A stretch of 35,069 bases of DNA from Phycisphaerales bacterium UBA3158 (GCA_002364555.1 DEYM01000054.1:1-35069), one strand, 5' to 3'; counted from the first letter of the stretch, positions 1 to 8,929 are shown. The notes: a model not told the origin generated them from the sequence alone. A program made the numbers and translations.

Positions 1-1329
1 CCGATTTCATCGACCAGCTGGCAGCCAATCGAGATACCGCTTGAAACGGGATCCAACTGGACAAGCAATCTCAAGCTGACACTGGAGAACTGGAAGAACC
101 AACCCGGTTCCGCCTGGTTCAGAAACATACGCTGGGAGGCGGCAGGCAATGAATGGGCCGCCACGACCGATCAGACCCCGGTCCCTCAACTCGATGTGCT
201 TGAAGACGATTTCTCCAGCGGACTGTCCAGGGAAGACTGGCTCATCTCGACCAAGAGCTGGGGTGGAGACAACGGCGGCGTGAGTCCCCTGAACGTCTCG
301 ATCGTCGACGATGTGGACAACGGTGTTCCCATCAAGGCCTTGCGACTGCAGGCCAATGGCGACTTCTACGACGGCGACATCGAACACAATGGTCGCCAGA
401 CGAGAGTGGGCGCCGCCATCGCCACGCGACAGTACTACGCCTCCGGCCGCTACGAGGTCAGAGCGAAGGTCGCACCTGAACTGGGTGCCGTCACAGCCTT
501 CTGGCCGTTTCACTACATCGATTACCAGAAGGCCGAACAAGGCTACTGGCACGAACCCAATCCTCGACGAAACACGGAGATCGACTGGGAGTTCCCGACC
601 GATCTCAGAGGAACCGGTGAAGAACAGGCGGCGCTCTATGGAATCGATCCCGAGGAGATCTCGTTCACGAACGCACGCACCAACAGCTGGGGCGGTCAAT
701 TCGGTGGTGAAGGTGGCGAGCACAAGGGTCGCCGCGTTCTCCACGATGAAGAGGGCACCATCGTCGACCTTGCACAGGACAGCCTCAACGGCATCTATCA
801 CACCTATGCCATCGAATGGCACAGTGGCTCCGATCTCGGAGATGACGGGGACACGCGCGATCAGGTCGGCTGCGTGCGATGGTATTTCGACGACATACTG
901 ATCGACGAGCTCCTCGACGTGGAGTTTGGACAGGGCAACGTGCCCTTCCGGGCAGCACGCTTCTGGATCGGCGTCTGGTTCGCATCCTCGGGCTATGGAG
1001 ACGAGGTCGGCTGGGGAGGTTCACCGAATTTCGACGAGACGGCCCTGGACATCGCATGGGTACGGATCGAACCATTCGGCGAGCCCCGTGACACCTGGGT
1101 GCGCGAGACGGTACCCAACATCGAATGGGCCACACCGGATGCCTATCCCGATGATGTCCAGACCTCTCCGTGTCCATCCGATCTCACTGGCGATCAGGTG
1201 ATCGACGTGACCGATCTTCTCGAGATGCTCTCGCTCTGGGGAGAACCTGAAGGCGACGTCACCGGTGATGGCCAGTGCGACGTGGAGGATGTACTGGCTC
1301 TGATCTCGGACTGGGGCGAATGCGATTGA
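1..1329 (+). CDS. Secreted GH16 glycoside hydrolase with C-terminal dockerin-like repeats (5' partial)
   Basis: The frame is open from the first base of the window, so the N-terminus lies upstream and 442 residues are visible. The GH16 domain starts near codon 65 (LEDDFSSG) and carries the catalytic signature TEIDWEF. Its nucleophile Glu is coded at 577-579, the assisting Asp at 583-585 and the acid/base Glu at 589-591. GH16 enzymes cleave beta-1,3/1,4 glucans or galactans such as laminarin or agar; the exact substrate cannot be read here. The spacing E-x-D-x-E lacks the extra beta-bulge residue seen in many laminarinases. The first ~60 visible residues may be the end of a carbohydrate-binding module. 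The C-terminus has two Ca-binding-like repeats (DLTGDQVIDVTDLL and DVTGDGQCDVEDVL), each ending in a W-G. A GTG at 196 is only an internal codon. The protein is probably exported for polysaccharide use. Confidence 0.85.
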   Translation, partial: PISSTSWQPIEIPLETGSNWTSNLKLTLENWKNQPGSAWFRNIRWEAAGNEWAATTDQTPVPQLDVLEDDFSSGLSREDWLISTKSWGGDNGGVSPLNVSIVDDVDNGVPIKALRLQANGDFYDGDIEHNGRQTRVGAAIATRQYYASGRYEVRAKVAPELGAVTAFWPFHYIDYQKAEQGYWHEPNPRRNTEIDWEFPTDLRGTGEEQAALYGIDPEEISFTNARTNSWGGQFGGEGGEHKGRRVLHDEEGTIVDLAQDSLNGIYHTYAIEWHSGSDLGDDGDTRDQVGCVRWYFDDILIDELLDVEFGQGNVPFRAARFWIGVWFASSGYGDEVGWGGSPNFDETALDIAWVRIEPFGEPRDTWVRETVPNIEWATPDAYPDDVQTSPCPSDLTGDQVIDVTDLLEMLSLWGEPEGDVTGDGQCDVEDVLALISDWGECD

Positions 1330-1491
1330 CGGGCCGCCCGGGTTCGCATCAGCAGGATGTAACCCAGACGCAGAGAATCAACAACAGATCGTCGACTTCC
1401 ACTGATCGGGAATAATCGGCATCCTCGATGCATCCACTGGTCTCATAGGATCGAGCATCGGATGGAATGATCTGTCCGGGGACGCCTGCGA

Positions 1492-3438
1492 TCAGCGGGA
1501 GCGATGCAGCGCCACCGCCAGCAATGTGACGTCGGCGGGCGTCACACCAGCCAGCCTGGCAGCCTGTCCGAGAGTCGATGGCTGGAATCGCATGATGGCC
1601 TCGGCCGCCTCGGCCCTGAGTCCATTCGTCATGGCCATGGCATGGGGATCGGCGATGCGACGCCTGTCCATGTCACCGCGACGTGAGATCTCGGCTCTCT
1701 GCCTCTGGACATATCCCTCGTAGCGGGCATCGATCATGACACGATCGACCAGTGCGACATCGTGTTCACCCGAAAGGTGATCCATGACCTCGGTTGCCGT
1801 CATCTCCGGTCTTCGCATGCTGTCATGCACTGTTCGTCCACCAGCCAATCGAGTCCGACGACTGAGTTGCTCAAGCTCCATCATGGCCTTCTGCCTGGCA
1901 CACCATCCATCCCATCGGAGATCCCCGACGACGCCCCATTCACGTCCAAGCGGAGTGAGTCTCGAGTCGGCATTGTCGGATCTGAGAAGCAGACGATGTT
2001 CGGCACGGCTGGTGAACATTCGATACGGTTCGCGAGGCGTCTTGATCACCAGATCATCCATCATCACACCGATGTAGGCCTCGTCCCTTGCCAACCTGAC
2101 AAGCTCGCGGCCCTGAACCAGCCTGGCGGCATTCAGTCCAGCCATCAATCCCTGACCGGCAGCTTCCTCGTATCCGCTGGTTCCATTGATCTGACCCGCC
2201 AGGAACAAACCATCCACTCGCTTTGTCATGCAGGTCGAATCGATCTGATGCGGCCAGACCATGTCGTACTCGACGGCATAGCCATGACGGAATATCTCAG
2301 CCTGTTCGCAGCCGGGCATGGCACGAACCAATGCATCCTGTACATCAGGAGGCAACGAGGTACTGATGCCGTTGCAGTAGACCTCGTCGGTATGGAGCGA
2401 TTCAGGCTCCAGAAAGACATGATGCGATTCACGATCAGCGAATCGGACGACCTTGTCCTCGATCGAGGGACAATAGCGAGGGCCGTGCTCCGCGGAGATC
2501 TCACCGTTGTACATGGGTGCGAGATGGAGGTTCTCACGGATCAGCTCGTGCATGGCTGCTGTCGTGTGTGTCAATCGACAGGATACCTGCGGCAATCCGG
2601 GGAACGCTCCGGATGGAAGCGTGCTTGGTGGAAGGTCACTGAACGGAACCGGTGATTGATCCGCCTCCTGAGCTGGCAGACCCTCCCAGTCGATTGTTCC
2701 ACGTCGAAGACGCGGAGGCGTTCCGGTCTTGAGTCGACCAAGTTCAAATCCAAGAGTTCGAAGTGTCCTGGACATGCCTCCGGCGGCCGGCTCATCGAAA
2801 CGTCCACCGGGTGTCTGATTTCGACCGGTATGCATCAGTCCACGCATGAACGTGCCCGTGGTCAATACCACGGCCTTCGAATGCAGAATCGTCGTGTCAT
2901 TCGCTCGTTCGGAGGGATCGGGACCAGCCGGCCAGATCGGCTCCGGCAGATGCTCATGCCAACCGGTGCCATCGTCTTCCCTTGGATGCACTCGACCGGC
3001 TCCAGGGGGAAGTGTCACACCGACGATACGCTCACCATCGAGCAGGAATTCATCGACAGTGGCCGCGATGACGTGGATCGAATCCCGGCGTGTGGCCAGC
3101 AGCCTCTGGATTTCACAGGCATACGCATATCGGTCGGCCTGGGCACGTGGGCCACGAACGGCAGGGCCACGCGACGTATTGAGCATTCGAAACATGATTC
3201 CCGTGGCGTCGATGGCGCGGCCCATCAGACCACCAAGTGCATCGATCTCACGAACCATCTGACCCTTGGCCAGGCCACCGATGGCCGGATTGCAGCTCAT
3301 CGCACCCATTCGATCTGGCGACATCGTGACCAATGCCACACGGCCATCGGGACCCAACGCACTGGAAGCCGACCAGGCCGCCTCGGCGCCCGCATGCCCG
3401 CCACCAATCACGATTACGTCATAGTCGATGAGAGTCAT
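1492..3438 (-). CDS. mnmG: tRNA uridine-5-carboxymethylaminomethyl(34) synthesis enzyme MnmG
   Basis: A 648-residue FAD enzyme that, with MnmE, installs the (carboxymethyl)aminomethyl group on the wobble uridine of certain tRNAs in the cytoplasm. The FAD-binding loop GGGHAG is at residues 12-17, followed by the family signature around CNPAIGG (from C49). The second nucleotide-binding region, the GYEEAAGQGL motif and the helical C-terminal domain are all present. The protein is slightly longer than the usual ~620-630 residues, with a small insertion around residues 150-195. It is the last gene of korA-korB-mnmG and starts 9 bases after the korB stop, with only a weak Shine-Dalgarno sequence, so it probably relies on translation from korB. 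The tail is unbroken. Confidence 0.97.
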   Translation of the reverse strand: MTLIDYDVIVIGGGHAGAEAAWSASSALGPDGRVALVTMSPDRMGAMSCNPAIGGLAKGQMVREIDALGGLMGRAIDATGIMFRMLNTSRGPAVRGPRAQADRYAYACEIQRLLATRRDSIHVIAATVDEFLLDGERIVGVTLPPGAGRVHPREDDGTGWHEHLPEPIWPAGPDPSERANDTTILHSKAVVLTTGTFMRGLMHTGRNQTPGGRFDEPAAGGMSRTLRTLGFELGRLKTGTPPRLRRGTIDWEGLPAQEADQSPVPFSDLPPSTLPSGAFPGLPQVSCRLTHTTAAMHELIRENLHLAPMYNGEISAEHGPRYCPSIEDKVVRFADRESHHVFLEPESLHTDEVYCNGISTSLPPDVQDALVRAMPGCEQAEIFRHGYAVEYDMVWPHQIDSTCMTKRVDGLFLAGQINGTSGYEEAAGQGLMAGLNAARLVQGRELVRLARDEAYIGVMMDDLVIKTPREPYRMFTSRAEHRLLLRSDNADSRLTPLGREWGVVGDLRWDGWCARQKAMMELEQLSRRTRLAGGRTVHDSMRRPEMTATEVMDHLSGEHDVALVDRVMIDARYEGYVQRQRAEISRRGDMDRRRIADPHAMAMTNGLRAEAAEAIMRFQPSTLGQAARLAGVTPADVTLLAVALHRSR

Positions 3439-3447
3439 TCAGCGATC

Positions 3448-4491
3448 TCACTGGATGGTCCAGGTCTGACTGCCATGGACAAGGGACTCGAGGGTGGCGT
3501 TCGGACGAGCCTCACGAGCCTGTTCCATCTGGGCACGCGACGCCGTCTCGAAGCTCTGGGAATCCTCTCTCGCATAGATGACGCCCATGGGCTCCGGGAA
3601 CTCCGGATGGAACATCTGCGAGAGAATGAACGCCTGAGCCAGATTGGTCTCGTCATGGACCATCAGATCCTGTTCGGTGATTCCATCTTCACCGATCAGC
3701 ACGACATCAGGCCTTCCATTCGTGAGCCGGATGCCCTTCTGGGATTCAGCACCGAAGATCAGCGGCTTGCCATGCTCGAGAACAACCGTCGTATCCGGAC
3801 GCGAGTCCTTCTGCGACGCGTAGAACCACGCCTTGTGGTTGAAGATGTTGCAGTCCTGATAGACCTCGATGAAGGACATGCCCTGATGAGCAGCGCCACG
3901 CGTCATGAGAGACTCGAGGAACTTGGCGTCGATATCCAGGCCGCGGGCGATGAAGCCGCATTCGGCACCCAACGCCATCGCGATCGGATTCAAGGGGCAT
4001 TCAAGCGAACCCATCGGTGTCGATTTGGTGACCTTGCCCTTCTCGCTCGTCGGTGAGAACTGCCCCTTGGTGAGACCGTAGATTCGGTTGTTGAGCAGAA
4101 TGATGTTGATGCCGACGTTTCGCCTCATGCAGTGAATGAGATGATTGCCGCCGATGGACAGAAGATCGCCATCTCCGGAAACCAGCCAGACGTCCAGATC
4201 CGGCTTGGCCAGCTTGATGCCGGTCGCGAAGGCTGGTGCACGTCCATGGATGGAGTGAAGACCATACGTTTCCATGTAGTACGGAAAACGAGCTGCGCAA
4301 CCGATTCCAGAGACGAAGACGTAGTCTTCCTTGCGACGTCCCAGCTTCGGCAATGTCTTGCGAACCGCTGCCAGTACGGCGTAGTCACCGCATCCGGGAC
4401 ACCAGCGGACATCCTGATCGGTGGTGAAATCCTTGGCCTTGTAGACCGGCAGCTCCACGGCGACACCCTCGGCTGATATCTGATCCGTCAT
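3448..4491 (-). CDS. korB: 2-oxoacid:ferredoxin oxidoreductase, beta subunit (KorB-like)
   Basis: A 347-residue TPP-binding subunit. The CPGCGDY motif (C31, C34) and the GDGDLLSIGGNH segment with the downstream NNRIYGLTKGQ are the thiamine-diphosphate/Mg site of this family. With KorA it decarboxylates a 2-oxoacid oxidatively to acyl-CoA and reduces ferredoxin; 2-oxoglutarate is most likely because the subunit architecture is that of the two-subunit KorAB type, although pyruvate or branched-chain substrates cannot be excluded. No separate 4Fe-4S ferredoxin domain is visible. The start codon ATG (4491) overlaps the korA stop in an ATGA arrangement, which implies translational coupling and equal stoichiometry. 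Confidence 0.93.
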   Translation of the reverse strand: MTDQISAEGVAVELPVYKAKDFTTDQDVRWCPGCGDYAVLAAVRKTLPKLGRRKEDYVFVSGIGCAARFPYYMETYGLHSIHGRAPAFATGIKLAKPDLDVWLVSGDGDLLSIGGNHLIHCMRRNVGINIILLNNRIYGLTKGQFSPTSEKGKVTKSTPMGSLECPLNPIAMALGAECGFIARGLDIDAKFLESLMTRGAAHQGMSFIEVYQDCNIFNHKAWFYASQKDSRPDTTVVLEHGKPLIFGAESQKGIRLTNGRPDVVLIGEDGITEQDLMVHDETNLAQAFILSQMFHPEFPEPMGVIYAREDSQSFETASRAQMEQAREARPNATLESLVHGSQTWTIQ

Positions 4492-6386
4492 GAATCGCCC
4501 CCATCCATGATGGCTCTGATTCGATCGGCGAGCTCTCTTGTCCTGAAGCTTCTGCCCTTGAGTTCATTGATGCCGATGGCATCGATGAGATATCTGGCAC
4601 GAATCAACATGGACAACTGCCCCATGTTGATCTCCGGGATGATCACCTTCTGGTACTGCGAGAGTACCTGTCCGAGATTTCGTGGGAATGGATTGATGTG
4701 TCGAAGATGGGCATAGGCTGGCGACTCGCCCTCCTGAGAGAGAATGGAGACCGCAGCCTCGATAGAGCCGCTGGTGCCGCCCCATCCGAGAACAAGCGTC
4801 GAGGAATCGACGCCGCCATGAACTTCAATGGGAGCGATGATGTCCGCTGCCGCATCGATCTTCGCCTGTCGGGCACGACTCATCGAATCGTGGTTGTCCC
4901 CGTCATAGCAGACGTTCCCGGTTTCAGCCTCCTTCTCGAGACCTCCAAGCCGATGTTCGAGACCAGGCGTGCCGGGAATCACCCACGGCCGTGCTCCCGT
5001 CTTCTCGTCGCGTACATAAGGCTTGAATCCATCTTCGGAATTCGGAACCGTCGGATGCTCGATGACGATGGGCTCGTAGGAGTCGAGATCAGGTATCCGC
5101 CACGGCTCTGCACCGTTGGCGATTCCACCATCACTGAGAATGATCACTGGACACATGTGCCGTGTGGCGAGTCTGACCGCCTCGATTGCCGTGTCGAAGC
5201 AGTCGGATGGACTCGACGCTGCCAGCACGATGACGGGCGCTTCTCCAGAACGGCCGTACATGGCCTGAAGAAGATCGGCCTGCTCGGTCTTGGTCGGCAT
5301 GCCTGTTGCAGGACCAGCACGCTGTACATCAACGATCACGAGCGGCAACTCCAGCATCATGGCCAGACCCATGGCCTCACCCTTGAGTGCGAGCCCGGGT
5401 CCGGATGTACCGGTCACACCGATCTGGCCGGCAAAGCTGGCACCGATGGCGGCACAGACGGCGGCGATCTCATCCTCGGCCTGGAAGGTCTGAACACCCA
5501 TGTGCTTCAAGCCCGAGAGTCCATGCAGGATGTCGCTGGCCGGAGTGATGGGATATCCCGCGAAGAGCATTTCCGTCTTGGCCAGCTGCGATGCCGTGGC
5601 GAGTCCGATCACAAGCGCTTCGTTTCCGCTGATCTTTCTGTACAGGCCAGGCTCAAGCGGTGCGGCGGGCACTTCAAATCGAGCGGGGAACATCTCCGCC
5701 GTCTCACCGAAGTGGTAGCCGGCCTTGAGGGCGCGGACGTTGATCGCGGCGACCTCGGGCAGCCCCTTCTTGTCTTGGAAGTAGCTTTCGAGATGATCGA
5801 TGGTCGGCTCGAGCGGTCGTTGATAGAGCCAGTAAGCCATACCGAGGGCATACATGTTGCGACAACGATCGATATCCTTGGCGCCCATGCCGCTTTCGGC
5901 CAGCGATTCCCTGGTCAGACGACTGATGGGGATCCGGAACAGCTGGAAGCGTCTCTGGATCTCATCGTCGTCGAGAGGATTCGTCTCCTCGGTGTAACCG
6001 GCCTTCTTCAGATTGACCTTGTTGAACTCGTCATCGTTGGCGATGACGATCCCACCTGGCTCTACATCCTCGATGTTCATCTTGAATGCAGCCGGATTCA
6101 TCGCCACCATGGCATTGATCGAATCACCCGGTGTATGGATGTTGTGACTCGCGAATTGAATCTGGAAGCCCGAGACGCCGAAGGTGGTCCCCTTTGGCGC
6201 TCTGATCTCCGCGGGAAAATCCGGGAAGGTCGAGAAGTCGTTTCCCACCACGGCAGTCGTATTCGTGAACTGCCCACCAGTCAGCTGCATGCCATCACCC
6301 GAGTCGCCACAGAATCGGATCGCGACCGCTTCCTTTGAGATCAAGGAAGTCTTCGAGTGCTCAGGTGGTGTCGAGGTAGCTGTCAC
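4488..6386 (-). CDS. korA: 2-oxoacid:ferredoxin oxidoreductase, fused gamma-alpha subunit (KorA-like)
   Basis: A 632-residue protein. The N-terminal ~200 residues are the gamma (CoA-related) domain, opening with FCGDSGDGMQLTGG. The alpha/pyrimidine-binding domain follows, with the substrate loop YPITPAS (Y278) and TSGPGLALKGE. The C-terminal transketolase-like domain follows. The gamma-alpha fusion and the partner beta gene are typical of two-subunit 2-oxoglutarate:ferredoxin oxidoreductases. The start is GTG at 6386, preceded by AGGA at 7 bases' spacing; no in-frame ATG is better placed. It is first in the korA-korB-mnmG operon. A TAGAAT element at 6450-6445 could be its -10 box, but I see no good -35. 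The antisense strand is also open over most of the gene, which is a codon-bias effect. Confidence 0.94.
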   Translation of the reverse strand: MTATSTPPEHSKTSLISKEAVAIRFCGDSGDGMQLTGGQFTNTTAVVGNDFSTFPDFPAEIRAPKGTTFGVSGFQIQFASHNIHTPGDSINAMVAMNPAAFKMNIEDVEPGGIVIANDDEFNKVNLKKAGYTEETNPLDDDEIQRRFQLFRIPISRLTRESLAESGMGAKDIDRCRNMYALGMAYWLYQRPLEPTIDHLESYFQDKKGLPEVAAINVRALKAGYHFGETAEMFPARFEVPAAPLEPGLYRKISGNEALVIGLATASQLAKTEMLFAGYPITPASDILHGLSGLKHMGVQTFQAEDEIAAVCAAIGASFAGQIGVTGTSGPGLALKGEAMGLAMMLELPLVIVDVQRAGPATGMPTKTEQADLLQAMYGRSGEAPVIVLAASSPSDCFDTAIEAVRLATRHMCPVIILSDGGIANGAEPWRIPDLDSYEPIVIEHPTVPNSEDGFKPYVRDEKTGARPWVIPGTPGLEHRLGGLEKEAETGNVCYDGDNHDSMSRARQAKIDAAADIIAPIEVHGGVDSSTLVLGWGGTSGSIEAAVSILSQEGESPAYAHLRHINPFPRNLGQVLSQYQKVIIPEINMGQLSMLIRARYLIDAIGINELKGRSFRTRELADRIRAIMDGGDS

Positions 6387-6478
6387 ACGATGGTCCTGTA
6401 CTGGCTCTGGTCACGATGGTGAACAGGCATATTCTGAAAGAGGGATTCTAGCAGCACCAGACCCATTTCAGCACGATT

Positions 6479-7615
6479 TCAGGGGTTTGTTCGAGGAGTA
6501 CTTGGCTTACGGCTTCCCCAGGCACTCATGAGAATCGCCATATCCCTGACATCGACTACGCCATCTCGGTTCAAATCACCCTTGGCCCTGCGAGGACGCT
6601 GCTGAGCAGGACTGACCACATCACAGTTCGTTTCAGGACCTGCCCATTGCCCCTGACCATCTTCGCAGGCCTCCTTCACGGCCATCACGCAAGATTCGCC
6701 TATGAAACAGGCTCCCAGGGGATTGGATTCGTTGATCGTGCGTCCACTGCCATCGACATCGTCATTGGGAGTGCGGAACTCGTTTCCGGTCCCCATGCGG
6801 CTACGGCTTCTCCAGCCGTGATAGGCGGCCCCACCCTTAAAGGCGCCGATGTTGTTCAGGAAAACCGAGTTTTCGACGATGGTCGTGCTGTTGTGGTCGT
6901 AGATGCCACCACCATTGAAGGAGGCTCGATTCTCGATGAATCTTGATTCATCTATGGTCATGAATGTTCGATTTCCGCAGAATATGGCCCCACCACCGAA
7001 TCTCGCGTTGTTCTGCTGGAACAGGCACCGCTTGATGCCCAATCGCGATTGGGTGGCGTAGATGGCCGCACCTTTTTCAGCAGCGTTGCCGTGGAACTCA
7101 CAGCCTGTTATCTGACTGTTGCTGTTTCTCGCATAGATTCCTCCACCGTTGTAGGAAACGAGATTGCCTTCGAATCGACAGTTGGTCAGTGTCGGAGATG
7201 AATCACGGATGAGCATGCCACCACCCACCGATGCCGAGTTTCCATAGATTCTCGCATCACCGGTTCCACGACGGAACGTCAGACCTTCCAATGTCGTGAC
7301 CGAAGATTCACCCGAAGCACATCGGACGAGACTGCCTGATTTACCCCCACCATCCAGGATGGCTGGGCTGGACATCGACCTCGATTTGACCACGATCGAC
7401 TTGCCCTTGAGATCCAGTTGCTCGAAATAGACCCCACCCTTGATCGATACGACGTCACCCGATTCAGCCGCTTCTATGCCCTGCTGAATGGATTCGTGCA
7501 TCTCGGGGACCTGGATTTCAGCAGCAAGAACGGTTTCCTGAATCGGGGAGATGCAGAGATGAATCACCCCCCAAAGGGTCAAAAACACCGTTTTCTTGAA
7601 TCTATCTGATTGCAT
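6479..7615 (-). CDS. Secreted right-handed beta-helix protein with single C-terminal dockerin-like repeat
   Basis: A 378-residue secreted protein of unknown specific function. I chose ATG 7615 because it opens a signal peptide (MQSDRFKKTVFLTLWG... ending near VLAA). Upstream codons are in frame but non-signal-like, and an AGAAGG sits before this start. The body from about residue 40 is a right-handed parallel beta-helix: repeated turns with NGGGIY-type and C-x-F-x-x-N motifs, as in pectate-lyase-like folds and polymorphic outer-membrane-protein repeats. It also contains a GACFIGESC...C...GQWAG...C motif that I recognise from Phycisphaerae proteins. The end is one dockerin-like unit (GDLNRDGVVDVRDMAILMSAWG). 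The fold may serve adhesion or polysaccharide lyase activity; no catalytic residues can be assigned. Confidence 0.75.
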   Translation of the reverse strand: MQSDRFKKTVFLTLWGVIHLCISPIQETVLAAEIQVPEMHESIQQGIEAAESGDVVSIKGGVYFEQLDLKGKSIVVKSRSMSSPAILDGGGKSGSLVRCASGESSVTTLEGLTFRRGTGDARIYGNSASVGGGMLIRDSSPTLTNCRFEGNLVSYNGGGIYARNSNSQITGCEFHGNAAEKGAAIYATQSRLGIKRCLFQQNNARFGGGAIFCGNRTFMTIDESRFIENRASFNGGGIYDHNSTTIVENSVFLNNIGAFKGGAAYHGWRSRSRMGTGNEFRTPNDDVDGSGRTINESNPLGACFIGESCVMAVKEACEDGQGQWAGPETNCDVVSPAQQRPRRAKGDLNRDGVVDVRDMAILMSAWGSRKPSTPRTNP

Positions 7616-7703
7616 AAGCCCAAATGCCCTTCTAATAGGACTCTCTATCGGCCACTGGCAGCAGTGCGTGGGAATGGATCGCTCAAACAAATGAGGAGCC
7701 GGC

Positions 7704-7732
7704 TTGGCCACTGGTGACACTACTGATAGAAT
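7704..7732 (+). promoter_or_regulatory. Probable sigma-70 promoter of the 105-residue protein gene
   Basis: The pair TTGGCC (7704-7709) and TAGAAT (7727-7732) is separated by 17 bases and lies 27 bases upstream of the ATG at 7759. The match is 4 of 6 at -35 and 5 of 6 at -10. It sits in the divergent gap between the beta-helix gene and the small gene. This is a motif match only. Confidence 0.45.
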
Positions 7733-7758
7733 AGTCGGCTCGACAGAGGAAGGCACCC

Positions 7759-8076
7759 ATGTCCCCAGACACGATTGTTTCAAATTCAACGATGAGCTTC
7801 ACGATCACAGGTCGACCCCAGCGCGCAGCAAAGGTCAAGACCATTGAACGACTGATGGGTATGCAAAGTCATATCCAGAACGGCCGTTCGAAGCTGGCTA
7901 CCCAACGCAGGCTCAAGGACAACGTCACGTATGTCCGAGCTGGCCGGCCATGGGTCAACAGGAAGCGTGTCACCAAGCTGGCTCGCGCCGAACAGGGCGA
8001 GACATTCACGCTTCTCGTGACGCCACAGATCGTCGATGATCTTCGCAGCGTGGCTTCGTTCCTCGAAACCGCCTAG
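7759..8076 (+). CDS. Hypothetical small basic protein, 105 residues
   Basis: I do not recognise this protein. It starts at ATG 7759, preceded by GAGGAAGG with 5 bases' spacing, a very strong ribosome site. A good promoter lies just upstream, so it appears to be a genuinely expressed single gene. The N-terminal two thirds are Lys/Arg-rich (several RR, KR and RK pairs) without a signal peptide or membrane segment. The C-terminus (FTLLVTPQIVDDLRSVASFLETA) looks like a beta-strand followed by an amphipathic helix. A basic body plus a small helical tail could suit a nucleic-acid-binding protein, but no known fold is evident. It is convergent with the Nudix gene, 53 bases away. Confidence 0.7.
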   Translation: MSPDTIVSNSTMSFTITGRPQRAAKVKTIERLMGMQSHIQNGRSKLATQRRLKDNVTYVRAGRPWVNRKRVTKLARAEQGETFTLLVTPQIVDDLRSVASFLETA

Positions 8077-8129
8077 CAAAGCAGCTCGTCAGAGACGCAC
8101 ATCGCATCCCAGGTTTCCAGAAGGATTCC

Positions 8130-8771
8130 CTAGATGAGATTTATCATGCGCCTGGCGATTGGCGTCAGTGTTTCCGGCAGGGAATCTGAAGTGCACCATC
8201 TGAGTTCGTCGTACTCCCTTGAGCCGACAGGTGTCACATTGTCATCAAGTTCGATGAGATGGATCACCTCCCAGGAAAAGGCCTGCGAGTCATAGGCGAC
8301 GGCCACCGGAACAGGTGGCTTGGAGATTCCCAGGCCTGTTTCCTCGTACATCTCTTCGATGATTGTTTCCGTGGGCGTCTGACCGGGCACAACCGAACCA
8401 CCCGGAACGAATTCCCAAAGGTTCGGGTAGTACATCACCCAATCCGATCTCAAACCCATGAGAATTCGATCACCCGATCGAGTGATGGCCTTGGCACCCA
8501 GCGTACGCACACCACAGTCGAGCCCCGATGTCTGAACTGCGTAGTAGCGATAGGCACATTCGGCCACGTGGATGCTCACACCACCGGCGCCATTTCGATG
8601 AACACCGATCACATGCAGAACACGGCCGTCAAAGGCCTTTGGATTGCTCCGGAGGATCCTGTCCCAGCAGGCATCGACCTGACTGAGATCGACACGATCG
8701 GGAACCCATGGCTGGGTCTCGACATGAACCACTGGTGGCCTTCTGAGGGTGATGAAGCGGTCATTTTCCAT
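8130..8771 (-). CDS. Nudix hydrolase with degenerate Nudix box
   Basis: A 213-residue protein with a Nudix fold in the second half. The region GGSVVPGQTPTETIIEE followed by MYEETGLG aligns to the Nudix box G-x5-E-x7-R-E-U-x-E-E-x-G-U. The first Glu is replaced by Gln and the Arg by Glu. The metal-binding E-x-x-E-E core is retained. The preceding segment (LGAKAITRSGDRILMGLRSD) and the W-E-F-V-P-G-G approach are typical of Nudix enzymes that act on nucleoside diphosphate derivatives. The N-terminal ~95 residues form an extra domain, in layout resembling NUDT22-type UDP-sugar hydrolases; that comparison is from memory. The substrate is not assignable. Confidence 0.78.
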   Translation of the reverse strand: MENDRFITLRRPPVVHVETQPWVPDRVDLSQVDACWDRILRSNPKAFDGRVLHVIGVHRNGAGGVSIHVAECAYRYYAVQTSGLDCGVRTLGAKAITRSGDRILMGLRSDWVMYYPNLWEFVPGGSVVPGQTPTETIIEEMYEETGLGISKPPVPVAVAYDSQAFSWEVIHLIELDDNVTPVGSREYDELRWCTSDSLPETLTPIARRMINLI

Positions 8772-8929
8772 GAAGAACCAATGATATACGCGATGTGATG
8801 GATGGTCGGAGGACTCGCATGGTCGTCATCAGCCCTATTTTTCATGACCGGTACAATCACAAGGCAGACTGCTCGGATCAGTGCCCTTGGCACCTCGAAA
8901 CGCTCATGGCTCAGATGGGGAGACAACGC

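Noticed and set aside
1420..1480. Possible terminator hairpin between the GH16 gene and mnmG (CATC/GATG and CGATGC/GCATCG arms)
   Set aside because: The arms are imperfect, with a long loop of about 20 bases and no U-run.
2656..4056. Open frame of 466 codons antisense to mnmG and korB
   Set aside because: It crosses two real genes on the other strand and has no ribosome site or family motif.
4698..6338. Long open frame antisense to korA (546 codons)
   Set aside because: It is fully antisense to an unmistakable oxidoreductase gene, has no recognisable domain, and arises from strong third-position codon bias.
8840..8870. TACAAT (8852-8857) as a -10 box for the FHA-ATPase gene
   Set aside because: No acceptable -35 element lies 16-18 bases upstream.
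8795..8929. N-terminal extension of the FHA-ATPase to 8795
   Set aside because: The extra residues are unlike FHA or GspE proteins, and the best ribosome site is at the 8930 start.
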